A stretch of 64,000 bases of DNA from Pseudomonas chlororaphis subsp. aurantiaca (GTDB lineage Bacteria; Pseudomonadota; Gammaproteobacteria; Pseudomonadales; Pseudomonadaceae). Shown here piece after piece: positions 21,424-32,389 of this stretch. Within the stretch, counting starts at the first letter, position 1; the number at the start of each line of letters is the position of its first letter. The notes below the pieces were generated by a model. The model was not told where the DNA came from. It made no database searches and worked only from the letters and a program-made list of their open reading frames with translations. The position numbers and the translations under genes are program-made. The stretch is from positions 3,968,001-4,032,000 of the forward strand of contig NZ_CP059162.1 in assembly GCF_013466605.1 (NCBI RefSeq), written 5' to 3'.

Positions 21424-22170
21424 TCAGCGGCCGCCGCCGAGGTCGATAAAGGTCCCGGTGGAATAGGAGGCCTTGTCCGACAGCAGCCAGATGATTGCCT
21501 CCGCCACTTCGTCCGGGCGCCCGCCGCGGCCCATGGGAATGGCGGACTCCAGTTTGCTGACGCGGTCGGCATCGCCGCTCAGGGCGTGGAAGTCGGTGTA
21601 GATATAGCCCGGGCGCACCCCGTTGACGCGGATGCCTTCGCCGGCGACTTCCTTGGACAGGCCGATGGTGAAGGTGTCCAGCGCCCCCTTGGAGGCCGCG
21701 TAGTCGATGTACTCGCCGGGCGAGCCCAGGCGGGCGGCGACCGAGGACACGTTGACGATGCTGCCGCCCTGCCCGCCATGCCTTGGCGACATGCGCAGCA
21801 CCGCGTGCTTGGCGCAGAGGATCGGCCCGAGCACGTTGGTCTTCATGGTCTTCAGAATGCGGAATTCGGACATTTCGTCGAGCCGCGACTTCTGCCCGAC
21901 GGTTCCGGCGTTGTTGACCAGCGCGGTGACCCGCCCCAGTTCGGCATCGACCCGGTGGTACAGGGCGATCACTTCGTCCTCGATGCTGACATCGGCCCGC
22001 ACGGCAATCGCCTGGGCTCCCAGGCCGCGCACCTGCTCCAGCACCTGGAAGGCCGCCTGTTCGTCGGCCTGGTAGTTGATGCAGATGCGATAGCCCTGTT
22101 GCGCGGCCAGCAGCGCGGTGGCCGCGCCAATACCGCGACCGCCACCGGTGATGAGGATGACTTTGTCCAT
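21424..22170 (-). CDS. Short-chain dehydrogenase/reductase (SDR) family oxidoreductase
   Basis: 248-residue classical SDR, an NAD(P)-dependent oxidoreductase. The cofactor motif is ITGGGRGIGAATA (TGxxxGIG) at the N-terminus. NNAGT, the catalytic Ser in IVNVSSVAA, the YIDYAASKGA (Tyr-x3-Lys) and the post-motif RPGYIYT are all present. The ATG at 22170 is preferred because it immediately precedes the Rossmann start and has GAGGGAG upstream. Substrate is unknown; the sequence resembles generic glucose/3-ketoacyl reductase-like SDRs. It stands alone between REP elements. Confidence 0.93.
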   Translation of the reverse strand: MDKVILITGGGRGIGAATALLAAQQGYRICINYQADEQAAFQVLEQVRGLGAQAIAVRADVSIEDEVIALYHRVDAELGRVTALVNNAGTVGQKSRLDEMSEFRILKTMKTNVLGPILCAKHAVLRMSPRHGGQGGSIVNVSSVAARLGSPGEYIDYAASKGALDTFTIGLSKEVAGEGIRVNGVRPGYIYTDFHALSGDADRVSKLESAIPMGRGGRPDEVAEAIIWLLSDKASYSTGTFIDLGGGR

Positions 22171-22336
22171 GCTGCCAACTCCCTCGCTGATCTTTGAACG
22201 CCAGCAATTAAACACCCTGGGGCCAGCGTTGCAAACCTTCTCGGGACCGTCATCCGTCCCGTGGCTGATCGCCGGTCGGCGTGTCTATCCAGGCAGGTCG
22301 CAGGCTTGGAGTTACGCTTGTTGCGCGACCGGGCGC

Positions 22337-22409
22337 AGCCTCGCGGGCTCGGTAGCGGCTACAGAGTCGACTGCAACGCTAGCGATGTAGCCGCTACCGA
22401 AGGCTGCGA
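22337..22409. repeat. REP arms in tail-to-tail order
   Basis: GGGCTCGGTAGCGGCTACA ending at 22365 and TGTAGCCGCTACCGAAGGCT beginning at 22386 are two arms of the local REP family, facing outward instead of the usual inward pair. They sit between mucR (3' end) and the SDR promoter. Confidence 0.7.
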
Positions 22410-22431
22410 AGCAGGCAGGCTTTCGAGGCGC

Positions 22432-24510
22432 TCAGAGGGCCAGCTGTTCGGCCTGATGGATGTTCTGCATGAAGCGCGCGGCCGGCAGCGGATGGCCGAG
22501 GAAATAACCTTGCAGCGAATCGCAACCCAGCTGGGTCAGGAAGCTTTGCTGCACATCGGTTTCCACGCCCTCGGCGACGATGCGCAAGCCCAGGGCCTGG
22601 CCCAGGGCGACGATGGCCGAGACGATCGCCGCGTCGTCGCTGTCGTGCTCCAGGTCGCGGACGAAACCGCGGTCGATCTTCAACTCGTTGGCCGGCAGGC
22701 GCTTGAGGTACATCAGGCTCGAATAACCGGTACCGAAGTCGTCGATGGACAGGTCCACGCCCATCTCCGCCAGTTGCTTGAGCACGGTCATGCTGGCATC
22801 GGCGTCGCTCATGGCCGTGGTCTCGGTGATCTCCAGGGTCAGGCTGTTGGCCGGCAACTGGTGGCGGCTCAACGCCCTGGCCACGCTGTCGACCAGACCG
22901 GCATGGCAGAACTGCAGCGCCGAGATGTTCACCGCGATCCGCCAGCCTTCATAGCCTTCGCTGTACCACTCGCGCATCTGCCGGCAGGCCTCGTTGAGCA
23001 CCCAATCGCCGATGGGGATGATCAGCCCGGTCTTTTCCGCCAGGTCGATGAACGTGTCCGGCAGCAGCAAGCCCAGTTGCGGGTGCTCCCAGCGCAGCAA
23101 GGCTTCGGCGCCCACCGGCAGGCCGTTGGCGGCGTCGAACTTGGGCTGGTAATACAGCCTGAACTGGCCGTGCTCGACGGCATTGCGCAGATCCTGCAAC
23201 AGTTGCAGTTGCCGGCGTGCGTCGCTGTTCATCGAGGCGTCGAAGAAGCTGTAGCCGTTCTTGCCGGTGCCCTTGGCGTGATACATCGCCGCATCGGCAT
23301 TCATCAGCAGTTCCTGGGGCGTCATGCCGTTGCCCGGGTACACCGCGATGCCGACGCTGGCGGAGATCTGCAACTCATGCTCGGCCACCCGGAACACCTG
23401 GCCGATCAGGCCCACCTGGCGCGCGGCCAGGCGCAAGGCGTCGTCCGCGTCGGTCAGTTGCACCAGCAGCACGAACTCGTCGCCGCCGATCCGCGCCAGG
23501 GTGTCCTGGCTGCGCAGGTCTTCGCGCAGGCGCACCGCCACCTCGCGCAGCAACTGGTCGCCCATATGATGGCCAAAGGCGTCGTTGACCGGCTTGAAGC
23601 CGTCCAGGTCGATGAACATCAGGGCAAAACAGCCGCCCTGCTCCGTCACCCGCTGCATCGCCTGATCGATCCGGTCGGCCAGCAGCGTGCGGTTCGGCAG
23701 GCCGGTCAGGGTGTCGTGCAGCGCCAGTTGGGTCAGCTCGCGGTTGGCCACGGTCAGCGATTCGGCCAGCACCGCGGTACGGGCTTCCAGGCGCGCGTCG
23801 AGTACCGAGGTCAGCAAGGCAATGACCAGCACCGCCAGGGTGGTGATCAGCACCAGGTTGTCCAGGCCCTTGCCGCTCAGGCCGTCCACCGTCGCGCCAC
23901 AGAAACTGCCGTCGGCGAAACGCGCCGCGGCCATGCCGGTGTAGTGCATGCCGACAATGGCGATGCCCATCACCACCGCAGCCCCACAACGGGCCAGGCG
24001 CACATAAGGGGTATTACGGCGCAGGCGAAAGGCGATCCACAGCGCCGCGGCCGAGGCGCCGACGGCAATCAGCAGCGAGGCGCCGAACAGGCTCGGGTCG
24101 TAGTCGATGCCCGGCTGCATGCGCAGCGCCGCCATGCCGGTGTAATGCATGGCGCTGATCCCGGCGCCCATGACCTGCGCGCCGAAGGCCAGCTGCCACA
24201 GCGGCAGGCTCTGCTGGCTCACCAGCCACAGGGCGAAGCCGCAGGACAGCACGGAAATCAGCAGCGACAGCGCGGTGATGCCGGTGTCGTAGCCCAGGTC
24301 GATGGGCAGGCTGAAGGCAAGCATGCCGATAAAGTGCATCGACCACACCCCGATGCCCATGGCCAGGGCGCCGCCGGCCATCCACAGCAACGCCGCTCGA
24401 CCACGCGTGGTGGCGATGCGACCGGTCAGGTCGAGCGCGGTGTAAGAGGCGAGAATCGCCACAAACAGGGAAATCAGAACCAGGGCGGGAGAGTAGGTAC
24501 CGGTGAGCAT
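22432..24510 (-). CDS. mucR: MHYT-GGDEF-EAL cyclic-di-GMP turnover protein MucR
   Basis: 692-residue inner-membrane protein. Residues about 1-250 form a seven-helix MHYT sensor region with three motifs (WSMHFIGMLAF, SAMHYTGMAAL, VGMHYTGMAAA), proposed to bind copper or sense oxygen/NO. A diguanylate cyclase domain follows, with the active site RIGGDEFVLL intact (near 340). The phosphodiesterase domain has the signature GAEALLRWEHP, DDFGTGYSSL and AEGVET, so both catalytic sites look functional. Architecture and length match P. aeruginosa MucR, which raises local c-di-GMP for alginate synthesis and affects NO-induced dispersal. The start has only a weak ribosome site. It is monocistronic. Confidence 0.9.
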   Translation of the reverse strand: MLTGTYSPALVLISLFVAILASYTALDLTGRIATTRGRAALLWMAGGALAMGIGVWSMHFIGMLAFSLPIDLGYDTGITALSLLISVLSCGFALWLVSQQSLPLWQLAFGAQVMGAGISAMHYTGMAALRMQPGIDYDPSLFGASLLIAVGASAAALWIAFRLRRNTPYVRLARCGAAVVMGIAIVGMHYTGMAAARFADGSFCGATVDGLSGKGLDNLVLITTLAVLVIALLTSVLDARLEARTAVLAESLTVANRELTQLALHDTLTGLPNRTLLADRIDQAMQRVTEQGGCFALMFIDLDGFKPVNDAFGHHMGDQLLREVAVRLREDLRSQDTLARIGGDEFVLLVQLTDADDALRLAARQVGLIGQVFRVAEHELQISASVGIAVYPGNGMTPQELLMNADAAMYHAKGTGKNGYSFFDASMNSDARRQLQLLQDLRNAVEHGQFRLYYQPKFDAANGLPVGAEALLRWEHPQLGLLLPDTFIDLAEKTGLIIPIGDWVLNEACRQMREWYSEGYEGWRIAVNISALQFCHAGLVDSVARALSRHQLPANSLTLEITETTAMSDADASMTVLKQLAEMGVDLSIDDFGTGYSSLMYLKRLPANELKIDRGFVRDLEHDSDDAAIVSAIVALGQALGLRIVAEGVETDVQQSFLTQLGCDSLQGYFLGHPLPAARFMQNIHQAEQLAL

Positions 24511-24705
24511 GAACGTCTCGTGGCGTTAGCCGGAAGCGTCCATGCCCGGCGGTAAAAAGGCGCAATTGTACTGATTGCTTACAGAAACACACTCACAAAG
24601 TAAGCAAAAAGCCATCATTCAGACGAAAATAACCGAGCGACAAAACAAATCCATTACATCGGTACCGCCTCCGTAGCCGTTGTGACACAGCTACGGTTCG
24701 GCCCA

Positions 24706-26184
24706 TTACTTGTTGCTGGCCTGCAGCTGGCCGTCCCAGCCGCCGCCGAGGGCGGCGATCAGTTGCACGCTGGTAACCAGCCGGCTTTGCAGCAGGCTCA
24801 GCACGCTGCGTTCGTTGCTCAACGCCGTGGCCTGCACCACCACCACGTCCAGGTAGGCGATCACCCCGGCCTTGTACTGGTTCTCGGTCAGGCGCAGCGA
24901 CTCGCGCGCCGCGTCCAGGGCCTGCTGGCGCACCGCGGCCTCGTCTTCCAGGACCTTGAGCTGCACCAGGTAGTTCTCCACCTCGCGGAAGCTGTCGAGC
25001 ACGGTCTGGCGGTACTTGGCCACGGTCTGGTCGTAGGCCGCCTCGGTGCGGTCGACTTCCGCCGAACGCTGGCCGCCGTCGAACAGGGTCATGGCCAGTT
25101 TCGGCCCCACCGACCAGAAGCGGTTCGGCAGGCTGATCCAGTCGGCATAGGTACTGCTGCTGTAGCCGCCGGCCAGGCTCAGGGTCAGGTCCGGGTAATA
25201 GGCGGCCTTGGCCACGCCGATATTGGCGTTGGCGGCGATTACCGAGCGCTCGGCCGAAGCGATGTCCGGGCGCCGTTCCAGCAGTTGCGACGGCAGGCTC
25301 AAGGGCACCTGGGGCAAGGCCGGGATGTCCTGGGTCTCGGCCAGGCTGAACTCGGCCGGCGGCAGACCGATCAGCACCGCGATGGCGTTTTCCAGCTGCG
25401 CGCGCTGCCAGATCAGGTCGATCAGGTCGGCCTGGGTAGTCTTCAGCTGGGTTTGTGCCTGGGCCACCGCGTCCTTGCCGGAGACGCCGGCGCGGTACTG
25501 GTTCTCGGTCATGGTCAGCGAACGCTGGTAGGCCGCCACCGTGGCTTCGAGCAGGCGCTTCTGCTGGTCCATGACCCGCAGTTGCAGGTAGTTCTGCACC
25601 AGTTCCGACTGCTGGCTCAGGCGCATCGCCGCAAGGTCGGCGAAGCTGGCCTCGGCGCTGGCTTCGTCGGCTTCCAGGCCACGACGCAGCTTGCCCCAGA
25701 CGTCCGCCTCCCAGCTCACCCCGAGCTGGGTGTTGTAGGTGTCGCGAATGCCGCTGGAGGAGCTGCTCAGGGCCGAACTGCTGCTGCCGGTGCCCTGGCT
25801 GGCGCGGGTTTTCCCGGCGCTCAGGTCCACCGTGGGGAACAGCGAGCCACGGGCGCTGCGCACCATGGCCTGGGCCTGGCGGTACTGGGCCTCGGACTGC
25901 GCCACGGTTTGGTTGGCGCTGTTGAGCTTGTCGATCAGGCCGTTGAGCTGCTGGTCGCCATACAGCTCCCACCAGGCGCCACGGGCCAGGGAATCGCTGG
26001 GGCTGGCCTGGCGCCAGCCCGCCGCCTCCTTGTATTGCGCAGGCTCGGCGACGGTCGGGCGCTGGTAGTCCGGGCCGATGGCGCAGGCGCTGAGCAGCGC
26101 CAGGCTCAAGCTCAGGCTCAACAGCCGCGAACCGCGGGCCAGGGCCAGGCGCTGAGGAAGGTTGCGGGGCGAGCAGTCAGTCAT
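24706..26184 (-). CDS. opmB: Outer-membrane efflux lipoprotein OpmB (TolC/NodT family)
   Basis: 492-residue outer-membrane channel of the RND pump encoded just upstream. The N-terminus has a lipoprotein signal with lipobox ALLSACAIGPDY (lipidated Cys near 34). Two OEP repeats follow, each with long helices (LNSANQTVAQSEAQYRQAQ near 110; ENQYRAGVSGKDAVAQAQ and later ENQYKAGVIAYLDVV). The length is standard. Its ATG overlaps the muxC stop (ATGA). By order (adaptor, two RND pumps, channel) it corresponds to OpmB of the MuxABC-OpmB system. Confidence 0.92.
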   Translation of the reverse strand: MTDCSPRNLPQRLALARGSRLLSLSLSLALLSACAIGPDYQRPTVAEPAQYKEAAGWRQASPSDSLARGAWWELYGDQQLNGLIDKLNSANQTVAQSEAQYRQAQAMVRSARGSLFPTVDLSAGKTRASQGTGSSSSALSSSSSGIRDTYNTQLGVSWEADVWGKLRRGLEADEASAEASFADLAAMRLSQQSELVQNYLQLRVMDQQKRLLEATVAAYQRSLTMTENQYRAGVSGKDAVAQAQTQLKTTQADLIDLIWQRAQLENAIAVLIGLPPAEFSLAETQDIPALPQVPLSLPSQLLERRPDIASAERSVIAANANIGVAKAAYYPDLTLSLAGGYSSSTYADWISLPNRFWSVGPKLAMTLFDGGQRSAEVDRTEAAYDQTVAKYRQTVLDSFREVENYLVQLKVLEDEAAVRQQALDAARESLRLTENQYKAGVIAYLDVVVVQATALSNERSVLSLLQSRLVTSVQLIAALGGGWDGQLQASNK

Positions 26185-29100
26185 AGCGGCGTTTCCAGAG
26201 CGGCATCGGTACGGACCCCACGCCAGTGGTTGAATTTATGGCGCAGGCGATCGAGATAGAGGTAGACCACCGGGGTGGTGTAGAGGGTCAGGATCTGGCT
26301 GAAGACCAGGCCGCCGATGATGGTCAGGCCCAGGGGTTGGCGCATTTCCGCGCCTTCGGCGCTGCCGAGCAGCAACGGCAAGGCGCCGAGGATCGCCGCC
26401 AGGGTGGTCATCAGGATCGGCCGCAGGCGCAGCAGGCAGGCGCTGCGGATCGATTCCAGCGGGCCCAGGCCCTGGTGGCGCTCCAGCTGAAGCGCCAGGT
26501 CGATCATCAGGATGGCGTTTTTCTTCACCACGCCGATCAGCAGGAACAGCCCCAGCAGCGAGATCAGGCTGAACTCGCCGCCCAGCACATAGATCGACAG
26601 CAAGGCGCCGACCCCGGCCGACGGCAGCGTGGACAGAATGGTCAGCGGGTGAATGTAGCTTTCATAGAGCACGCCCAGCACCAGGTACACCGCCAGCAGC
26701 GCGCCAAGGATCATGAACGGCTGGCTCTTCTGGGTCGCGGCGAAGGCGTCGGCGGTGCCGGCCATCTTGACGATCACGTCTTCGGGCATGCCGACCTTGG
26801 CGATCGCCCGCTCGATGGCCGCCGTGCCCTGCTCCACCGTCACCCCTTCGGCCATGTCGAAGGAAATGCTTTCCGAGGCGAACTGGCCTTCATGGCTGAC
26901 CCGGTCGTCTTCCAGGCTGTTCTCGTAGTGGGCGATGGTCGACAACGGCACCCGCGCGCCATCGGCGGTGATCACCTGCACCTGGTTGAGGGTGACCGGG
27001 TCCTGGGCGTATTTCGGGTTGACCTCCATCACCACCTGGTACTGGTTGAGGCTGTCGTAGATGGTGGAAATCTGCCGCTGGCTGTAGGCGTTGTTGAGCA
27101 CCGCGGTGACCATGTTCATGTCGATGCCCAGGCGCTTGGCCTGGTCGCGGTCGACCACCAGCGTCACCTGCTGGGCACCCTGACCCTCGCGGGCGTCGAT
27201 GGCGGTGAGTTCCGGCAAGGCGCGCAGCGCGGTGACCACTTTCGGGTACCACTCGCGCAATGCCCCCAGGTCGCCGCTCTGGATGATGTAGGAATACTGC
27301 GAGGTGGTCTGTTCGCGGCCGCCGCCGAACTGCAGGTCCTGGTCGGCCATCAGCATCAGCTGGGCGCCGGGCACCTTGGGCATTTCCTTGCGCAGGCGCT
27401 CGATGACCTTCTGCGCGGAGATGTTGCGCTCCTTGATCGGCTTGAGGCGCACCAGCATGAAGGCATTGTTGGTGCCGTTACTGCCGCCGATGAAGCCGGC
27501 CACGCTCTCCACCGCCGGGTCCTTGAGCACCTCGCGGCGGAAGATTTCCATCTTCGGCTGCATCACGGTGAACGACAGGCCGTCGTCGCCACGCACGAAA
27601 CCGATCAACTGGCCGGTGTCCTGCTGCGGCATGAAGGTCTTGGGCACCACCACGTACAACGCGATATTGACGCCGATGGTCACGAGCAGGCTGAGCAGGG
27701 TCAGGCGCTTGTGGCGCAGCACCCAGTCCAGGCTGCTGGCGTATTTCGCCACCATCCAGTCGTTGCCGCGCTGGCTCCAGCGCTGCAGGCCGTTCTCCTG
27801 GCCCGGCACGTGGGGCTTGAGCCAGCGGGCGCAGAGCATCGGGGTCAGGGTCAGGGACACCACCAGGGATACGATTATGGCCGCCGCCAGGGTGATGGAA
27901 AACTCGCGGAACAGGCTTTCGATGATCCCGCCCATGAACAGGATCGACAGGAACACCGCCACCAGCGAGACGTTCATCGACAACAGGGTGAAGCCGACTT
28001 CCTTGGCCCCCAGGTAGGCGGCCTTCATCGGCGCGATGCCTTCGTCGATGTGCCGGGAAATGTTCTCCAGCACCACGATGGCGTCGTCCACCACCAGCCC
28101 GGTGGCGAGAATCAGCGCCATCAGCGACAGGTTGTTCAGGGAAAAACCGTACAGGTACATCACCGCGAAGGTGCCCACCAGCGACACCGGCACCGCCAGG
28201 GTCGGGATCAGCGAGGCGCGCAGATTGCCGAGGAACAAGTAGACCACCAGTATCACCAGGGCCACGGCGATCAGCAGGGTCATCTCGGCTTCATGCAGGG
28301 TGGCCTTGATCACCGGCGAGCGGTCCATGGCCAGGTTGAGCTTGACGCTGGCCGGCAATACCGCCTGCAACGCCGGCAGCTGCGCCTTGATCTCGTTGAC
28401 CGTCTCGATGATGTTGGCCCCGGCCTGGCGGTTGATCACCAGCAGCACCGCCGCGTCGTCGTTGAAGAAGCCGCTGTTGTAGCGGTCCTCGACGCCGTCG
28501 CTGACCTTGGCCACGTCTTTCAGGCGCAGGGCCGCGCCGTCCTTGTAGTGGATGATCAGCGGCTCGTAGTCCTTGGCCTTCTCCAGCTGGTCGTTGGCCT
28601 GCACCTGCCACATCTGCTCGCTGTTCTCCACCGAGCCCTTGGGCCGGCGCACGTTGGCTTCGGCGATGGTCTTGCGCACATCGTCGAGGGCCACGCCGTA
28701 CTGGTTGAGCAACTGCGGCTCGAGCTCGATGCGCACCGCCGGCAGCGAACTGCCACCGATCTGCACCTCGCCCACCCCGGACACCTGGGACAGGCTCTGG
28801 GACAGGATGGTCGAGGCCAGGTCGTACAGCTGGCCCTTCTCCAGCACATCGGAGGTCAGCGACAGCACCATGATCGGCGCCTGGGACGGGTTGACCTTCT
28901 TGTAGGTGGGCATGCTGCGCATGCCGCTGGGCAGCAGGTTGCGCGAGGCGTTGATCGCCGCCTGCACTTCCCGCGCCGCGCCGTTGATGTCGCGGTCCAG
29001 GTCGAACTGCAGGATGACCCGGGTCGAACCCTGGCTGGAGCGGCTGCTCATGGTGTTGACCCCGGCGATCGCGCCGAAGGAACGCTCCAGGGGCGTGGCC

Positions 29101-29288
29101 ACGGTGGACGCCATCACCTCGGGGCTGGCCCCCGGCAGGCTGGCCTGGACCACGATCACCGGGAAGTCCATCTGCGGCAGCGGCGACACCGGCAGCAGGC
29201 CGAAGCTGACGCCGCCCAGCAGCATGATCGCCAGGCTCAGCAGCATGGTGGCCACCGGCCGGCGGATAAAGGGTCCGGACAGGTTCAT
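26181..29288 (-). CDS. muxC: RND multidrug efflux permease MuxC (MdtC-like)
   Basis: 1035-residue inner-membrane proton/drug antiporter with twelve expected helices and two large periplasmic domains. The first helix is [20 protein letters not shown]. The proton-relay Asp pair lies in [19 protein letters not shown] (helix 4), and the helix-10 Lys in [18 protein letters not shown]. It works with MuxB as the second pump subunit, as MdtB and MdtC do in E. coli. It overlaps muxB and opmB by 4 bp on either side, so the operon is translationally coupled. Confidence 0.95.
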   Translation of the reverse strand: MNLSGPFIRRPVATMLLSLAIMLLGGVSFGLLPVSPLPQMDFPVIVVQASLPGASPEVMASTVATPLERSFGAIAGVNTMSSRSSQGSTRVILQFDLDRDINGAAREVQAAINASRNLLPSGMRSMPTYKKVNPSQAPIMVLSLTSDVLEKGQLYDLASTILSQSLSQVSGVGEVQIGGSSLPAVRIELEPQLLNQYGVALDDVRKTIAEANVRRPKGSVENSEQMWQVQANDQLEKAKDYEPLIIHYKDGAALRLKDVAKVSDGVEDRYNSGFFNDDAAVLLVINRQAGANIIETVNEIKAQLPALQAVLPASVKLNLAMDRSPVIKATLHEAEMTLLIAVALVILVVYLFLGNLRASLIPTLAVPVSLVGTFAVMYLYGFSLNNLSLMALILATGLVVDDAIVVLENISRHIDEGIAPMKAAYLGAKEVGFTLLSMNVSLVAVFLSILFMGGIIESLFREFSITLAAAIIVSLVVSLTLTPMLCARWLKPHVPGQENGLQRWSQRGNDWMVAKYASSLDWVLRHKRLTLLSLLVTIGVNIALYVVVPKTFMPQQDTGQLIGFVRGDDGLSFTVMQPKMEIFRREVLKDPAVESVAGFIGGSNGTNNAFMLVRLKPIKERNISAQKVIERLRKEMPKVPGAQLMLMADQDLQFGGGREQTTSQYSYIIQSGDLGALREWYPKVVTALRALPELTAIDAREGQGAQQVTLVVDRDQAKRLGIDMNMVTAVLNNAYSQRQISTIYDSLNQYQVVMEVNPKYAQDPVTLNQVQVITADGARVPLSTIAHYENSLEDDRVSHEGQFASESISFDMAEGVTVEQGTAAIERAIAKVGMPEDVIVKMAGTADAFAATQKSQPFMILGALLAVYLVLGVLYESYIHPLTILSTLPSAGVGALLSIYVLGGEFSLISLLGLFLLIGVVKKNAILMIDLALQLERHQGLGPLESIRSACLLRLRPILMTTLAAILGALPLLLGSAEGAEMRQPLGLTIIGGLVFSQILTLYTTPVVYLYLDRLRHKFNHWRGVRTDAALETPL

Positions 29289-32200
29289 GGCTGCTCTACC
29301 GGCTCCGCGGGCTCAGGCGCCGAACGCCAGCGGCGGCCCAGGCGGTCGAAGTACAGGTAGATCACCGGCGTGGTGAACAGCGTCAGGATCTGGCTCAGCA
29401 ACAGGCCGCCGACCATCACCAGGCCCAAAGGCTGGCGCAGTTCGGCGCCGGAACCGGTGGCCAGCATCAGTGGCACGGCGCCGAACAGCGCGGCCAGGGT
29501 GGTCATCAGGATCGGCCGGAAACGCAGGAGCGCCGCCTGGTAGATCGCCTGCTCCGGGGCCATGCCCTGGTTGCGTTCGGCGTCGAGGGCGAAGTCGATC
29601 ATCATGATCGCGTTCTTCTTGACGATGCCGATCAGCAAGATGATGCCGATGATCGCGATCATGCCCAGGTCGTTGCCGCTGAGGATCAGCGCCAGCAAGG
29701 CCCCCACAGCCGCCGACGGCAGCGTGGAAAGGATGGTGATCGGGTGGATGTAGCTCTCGTAGAGCACCCCCAGCACGATGTACATGGTCACCACCGCCGC
29801 CAGGATCAGCAGCAAGGTGCTCGACAGCGAGGCCTGGAACGCCTGGGCCGCGCCCTGGAACTGGGTCTGCACGCCCACCGGCATGCCGATGTCCCGCTGC
29901 ACCTGCTCGATGATGTCCACCGCTTGCCCCAGGGCCACGCCGGGCGCCAGGTTGAAGGACATCATCACCGCCGGGAACTGGCCGATATGGGCGATGGCCA
30001 GTTGCGCCTGGCGCTCCTCGACCCGGGCCAGGCTCGACAGCCGCACCTGGCCGCCGTCGGTGGTCTTCACATGGATCTGTTCCAGCGCCTGCGGGCCGAT
30101 GCTTTCCCCGGCCTGGGCCTGCAATACCACGCGGTATTGGCTGGCCTGGGTATAGATGGTGGAAATCTGCCGCTGGCCGAAGGCGTCGTACAGCGCGTCG
30201 GTGATGTTCGACACCGAGACGCCGACGCGCGAAGCGGCGTCGCGGTCGATCACCAGGTACACCTGCAAGCCCTTGTCCTGCAGGTCGCTGGCGACGTCGG
30301 TGAGCTCCGGCCGGTGAGCCAGGGCATCCACCAGGCGCCCGCTCCACAGGGCCAGCAGGTCGGCATCCGGCGACGACATGCTGAACTGGTACTGGGTGCG
30401 GCTGACCCGGTCCTCGATGGTCAGGTCCTGCACCGGCTGCATGAACAGGCGGATGCCCACCAACCGGTCGACCTGCGGCTGGATCCGCGCAATCACCTCG
30501 GCGGCGCTGAGGTCGCGTTCGCGGTGCGGCTTAAGGTTGATCAGCAGCCGGCCACTGTTGAGGGTGGCGTTGTCGCCATCGACCCCGATATAGGACGACA
30601 GGCTTTCCACCGCCGGATCGGCCAGGATGATTTTCGCCAGGTCCTGCTGGCGCTGGCTCATGGCGGCGAAGGACACCGACTGCGGCGCTTCGGAAATGCC
30701 CTGGATCACCCCGGTGTCCTGCACCGGGAAGAAACCCTTGGGCACCACCATATAAAGGAACACGGTCAACGCCAGGGTGCCGACGGCCACCAGCAGGGTC
30801 AGCGGCTGATGCTTGAGCACCCATTGCAGCCAGCGACCGTAGCTGGCGATCAGCCAGTCGATCCAGGCGCCGCTGGCGCGGTAGAAGCGCCCCTGCTCTT
30901 GCTCCTTGGGCTCACGCTTGAGCAGGCGCGCGCACATCATCGGCGTCAGGGTCAGGGACACCACCAGGGAAATCAGGATCGCCACCGCCAACGTGATGGC
31001 GAACTCGCGGAACAGCCGCCCGACCACGTCGGCCATGAACAGCAGCGGGATCAATACGGCGATCAGCGACAGGGTCAGCGACACCAGGGTGAAGCCGATC
31101 TGCCTGGCGCCCTTGAGCGCGGCCTGCATCGGGCTGTCGCCCTCCTCGATGAAGCGCGAGATGTTCTCCAGCATCACGATGGCGTCGTCGACCACGAAGC
31201 CGGTGGCGATGGTCAGGGCCATCAGGGTCAGGTTATTGACCGAGAAACCCGCCAGGTACATCACGCCGAAGGTACCGATCAGCGACAACGGCACGGCAAT
31301 CGACGGGATCACCGTGGCGCTGGCCCGGCGCAGGAACAGGAAGGTCACCATCACCACCAGGGCGATGGCGATCAGCAGTTCGTGCTGCACGTCGGTGACC
31401 GAGGCGCGGATGGTCTGGGTGCGATCGGTGAGCACAGTGACGTCGAGGCCCGCCGGCAGGTTGTCGGTGATGCTCGGCAGCAGCGCCTTGATCCGGTCCA
31501 CCACCTCGATCACGTTGGCCCCGGGCTGGCGCTGGATGTTGAGCAGCACCGCCTGGTTTTCATTGGCCCAGGCCGCCAGGCGTTCGTTCTCGGCGCCGCC
31601 GACGATCTGCGCAACGTCCTTCAAACGCAGCGGCGCGCCATTCTTGTAGGCCAGGATCAGCTCGGCGTAGTCCTTGGGCGAGGTCAACTGGTCGTTGGCG
31701 TCGAGCATCGACACCCGGGTCGGGCCGTCGAAGTTGCCCTTGGGCTGGTTGACGTTGGAGGCGCCGATCAGGGTGCGCACGTCCGCCAGGTTCAGGCCGT
31801 TGGCCGCCAGGGCCTCCGGGTTGACCTTGATCCGCACCGCCTGGCGCTGGCCGCCGGCGATGCTGACCATGCCGACGCCGCTGATCTGCGCGATCTTCTG
31901 CGCCATGCGGGTATCGACCAGGTCGTTGAGCTTGGGCAGCAGCATGGTCTTGGAGGTGATGGCCAGGGTCAGCACCGGGGTGTCCGCCGGGTTGACCTTG
32001 TTGTACACCGGCGGCGCCGGCAGGTCCGTGGGCAGCAGGTTGGTCGCGGCGTTGATCGCCGCCTGCACCTGCTGCTCGGCGACATCCATATTGATGTCGA
32101 GGTTGAAGCGCAGGGTCAGCACCGAGGCGCCACCGGAGCTGGTGGAAGCCATCTGGGTCAGGCCGGGCATCTGCCCGAACTGGCGCTCCAGGGGCGCGGT

Positions 32201-32389
32201 GACCGCGCTGGTCATCACGTCGGGGCTGGCGCCGGGGTACAGGGTCATCACCCGGATGGTCGGGTAATCGACCTGGGGCAACGCCGAGACCGGCAGCAGG
32301 CGATAGGCGATCAGGCCGGCCAGGACAATGGCCAGCATGCTCAGGGTCGTGGCTACCGGACGGAGGATGAACAGCCGCGAGAGGTTCAT
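29285..32389 (-). CDS. muxB: RND multidrug efflux permease MuxB (MdtB-like)
   Basis: 1034-residue RND transporter. The helix-1 region is [20 protein letters not shown]. The relay motif is [19 protein letters not shown] and the helix-10 motif is [20 protein letters not shown]. The periplasmic porter domains are complete, and the length is as expected for MuxB/MdtB. It is paralogous to the adjacent muxC, with distinct sequence throughout. In P. aeruginosa the MuxABC-OpmB pump exports novobiocin, aztreonam and some macrolides and tetracyclines; the same range is inferred here. Confidence 0.95.
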   Translation of the reverse strand: MNLSRLFILRPVATTLSMLAIVLAGLIAYRLLPVSALPQVDYPTIRVMTLYPGASPDVMTSAVTAPLERQFGQMPGLTQMASTSSGGASVLTLRFNLDINMDVAEQQVQAAINAATNLLPTDLPAPPVYNKVNPADTPVLTLAITSKTMLLPKLNDLVDTRMAQKIAQISGVGMVSIAGGQRQAVRIKVNPEALAANGLNLADVRTLIGASNVNQPKGNFDGPTRVSMLDANDQLTSPKDYAELILAYKNGAPLRLKDVAQIVGGAENERLAAWANENQAVLLNIQRQPGANVIEVVDRIKALLPSITDNLPAGLDVTVLTDRTQTIRASVTDVQHELLIAIALVVMVTFLFLRRASATVIPSIAVPLSLIGTFGVMYLAGFSVNNLTLMALTIATGFVVDDAIVMLENISRFIEEGDSPMQAALKGARQIGFTLVSLTLSLIAVLIPLLFMADVVGRLFREFAITLAVAILISLVVSLTLTPMMCARLLKREPKEQEQGRFYRASGAWIDWLIASYGRWLQWVLKHQPLTLLVAVGTLALTVFLYMVVPKGFFPVQDTGVIQGISEAPQSVSFAAMSQRQQDLAKIILADPAVESLSSYIGVDGDNATLNSGRLLINLKPHRERDLSAAEVIARIQPQVDRLVGIRLFMQPVQDLTIEDRVSRTQYQFSMSSPDADLLALWSGRLVDALAHRPELTDVASDLQDKGLQVYLVIDRDAASRVGVSVSNITDALYDAFGQRQISTIYTQASQYRVVLQAQAGESIGPQALEQIHVKTTDGGQVRLSSLARVEERQAQLAIAHIGQFPAVMMSFNLAPGVALGQAVDIIEQVQRDIGMPVGVQTQFQGAAQAFQASLSSTLLLILAAVVTMYIVLGVLYESYIHPITILSTLPSAAVGALLALILSGNDLGMIAIIGIILLIGIVKKNAIMMIDFALDAERNQGMAPEQAIYQAALLRFRPILMTTLAALFGAVPLMLATGSGAELRQPLGLVMVGGLLLSQILTLFTTPVIYLYFDRLGRRWRSAPEPAEPVEQP

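Noticed and set aside
21416..22207. Alternative minus-strand frame over the SDR gene
   Set aside because: It has the same length as the SDR frame but is Arg/Gly-rich and lacks motifs; the adjacent frame has the complete Rossmann and Tyr-x3-Lys motifs.
26226..29360. Open frame of 1044 codons on the plus strand
   Set aside because: It is antisense to muxC, His/Gln/Arg-rich with no domain, and is explained by GC-rich third positions of the real gene. Similar long antisense frames at 11743-14484, 29744-32668, 14650-16737 and 60566-62920 are rejected for the same reason.
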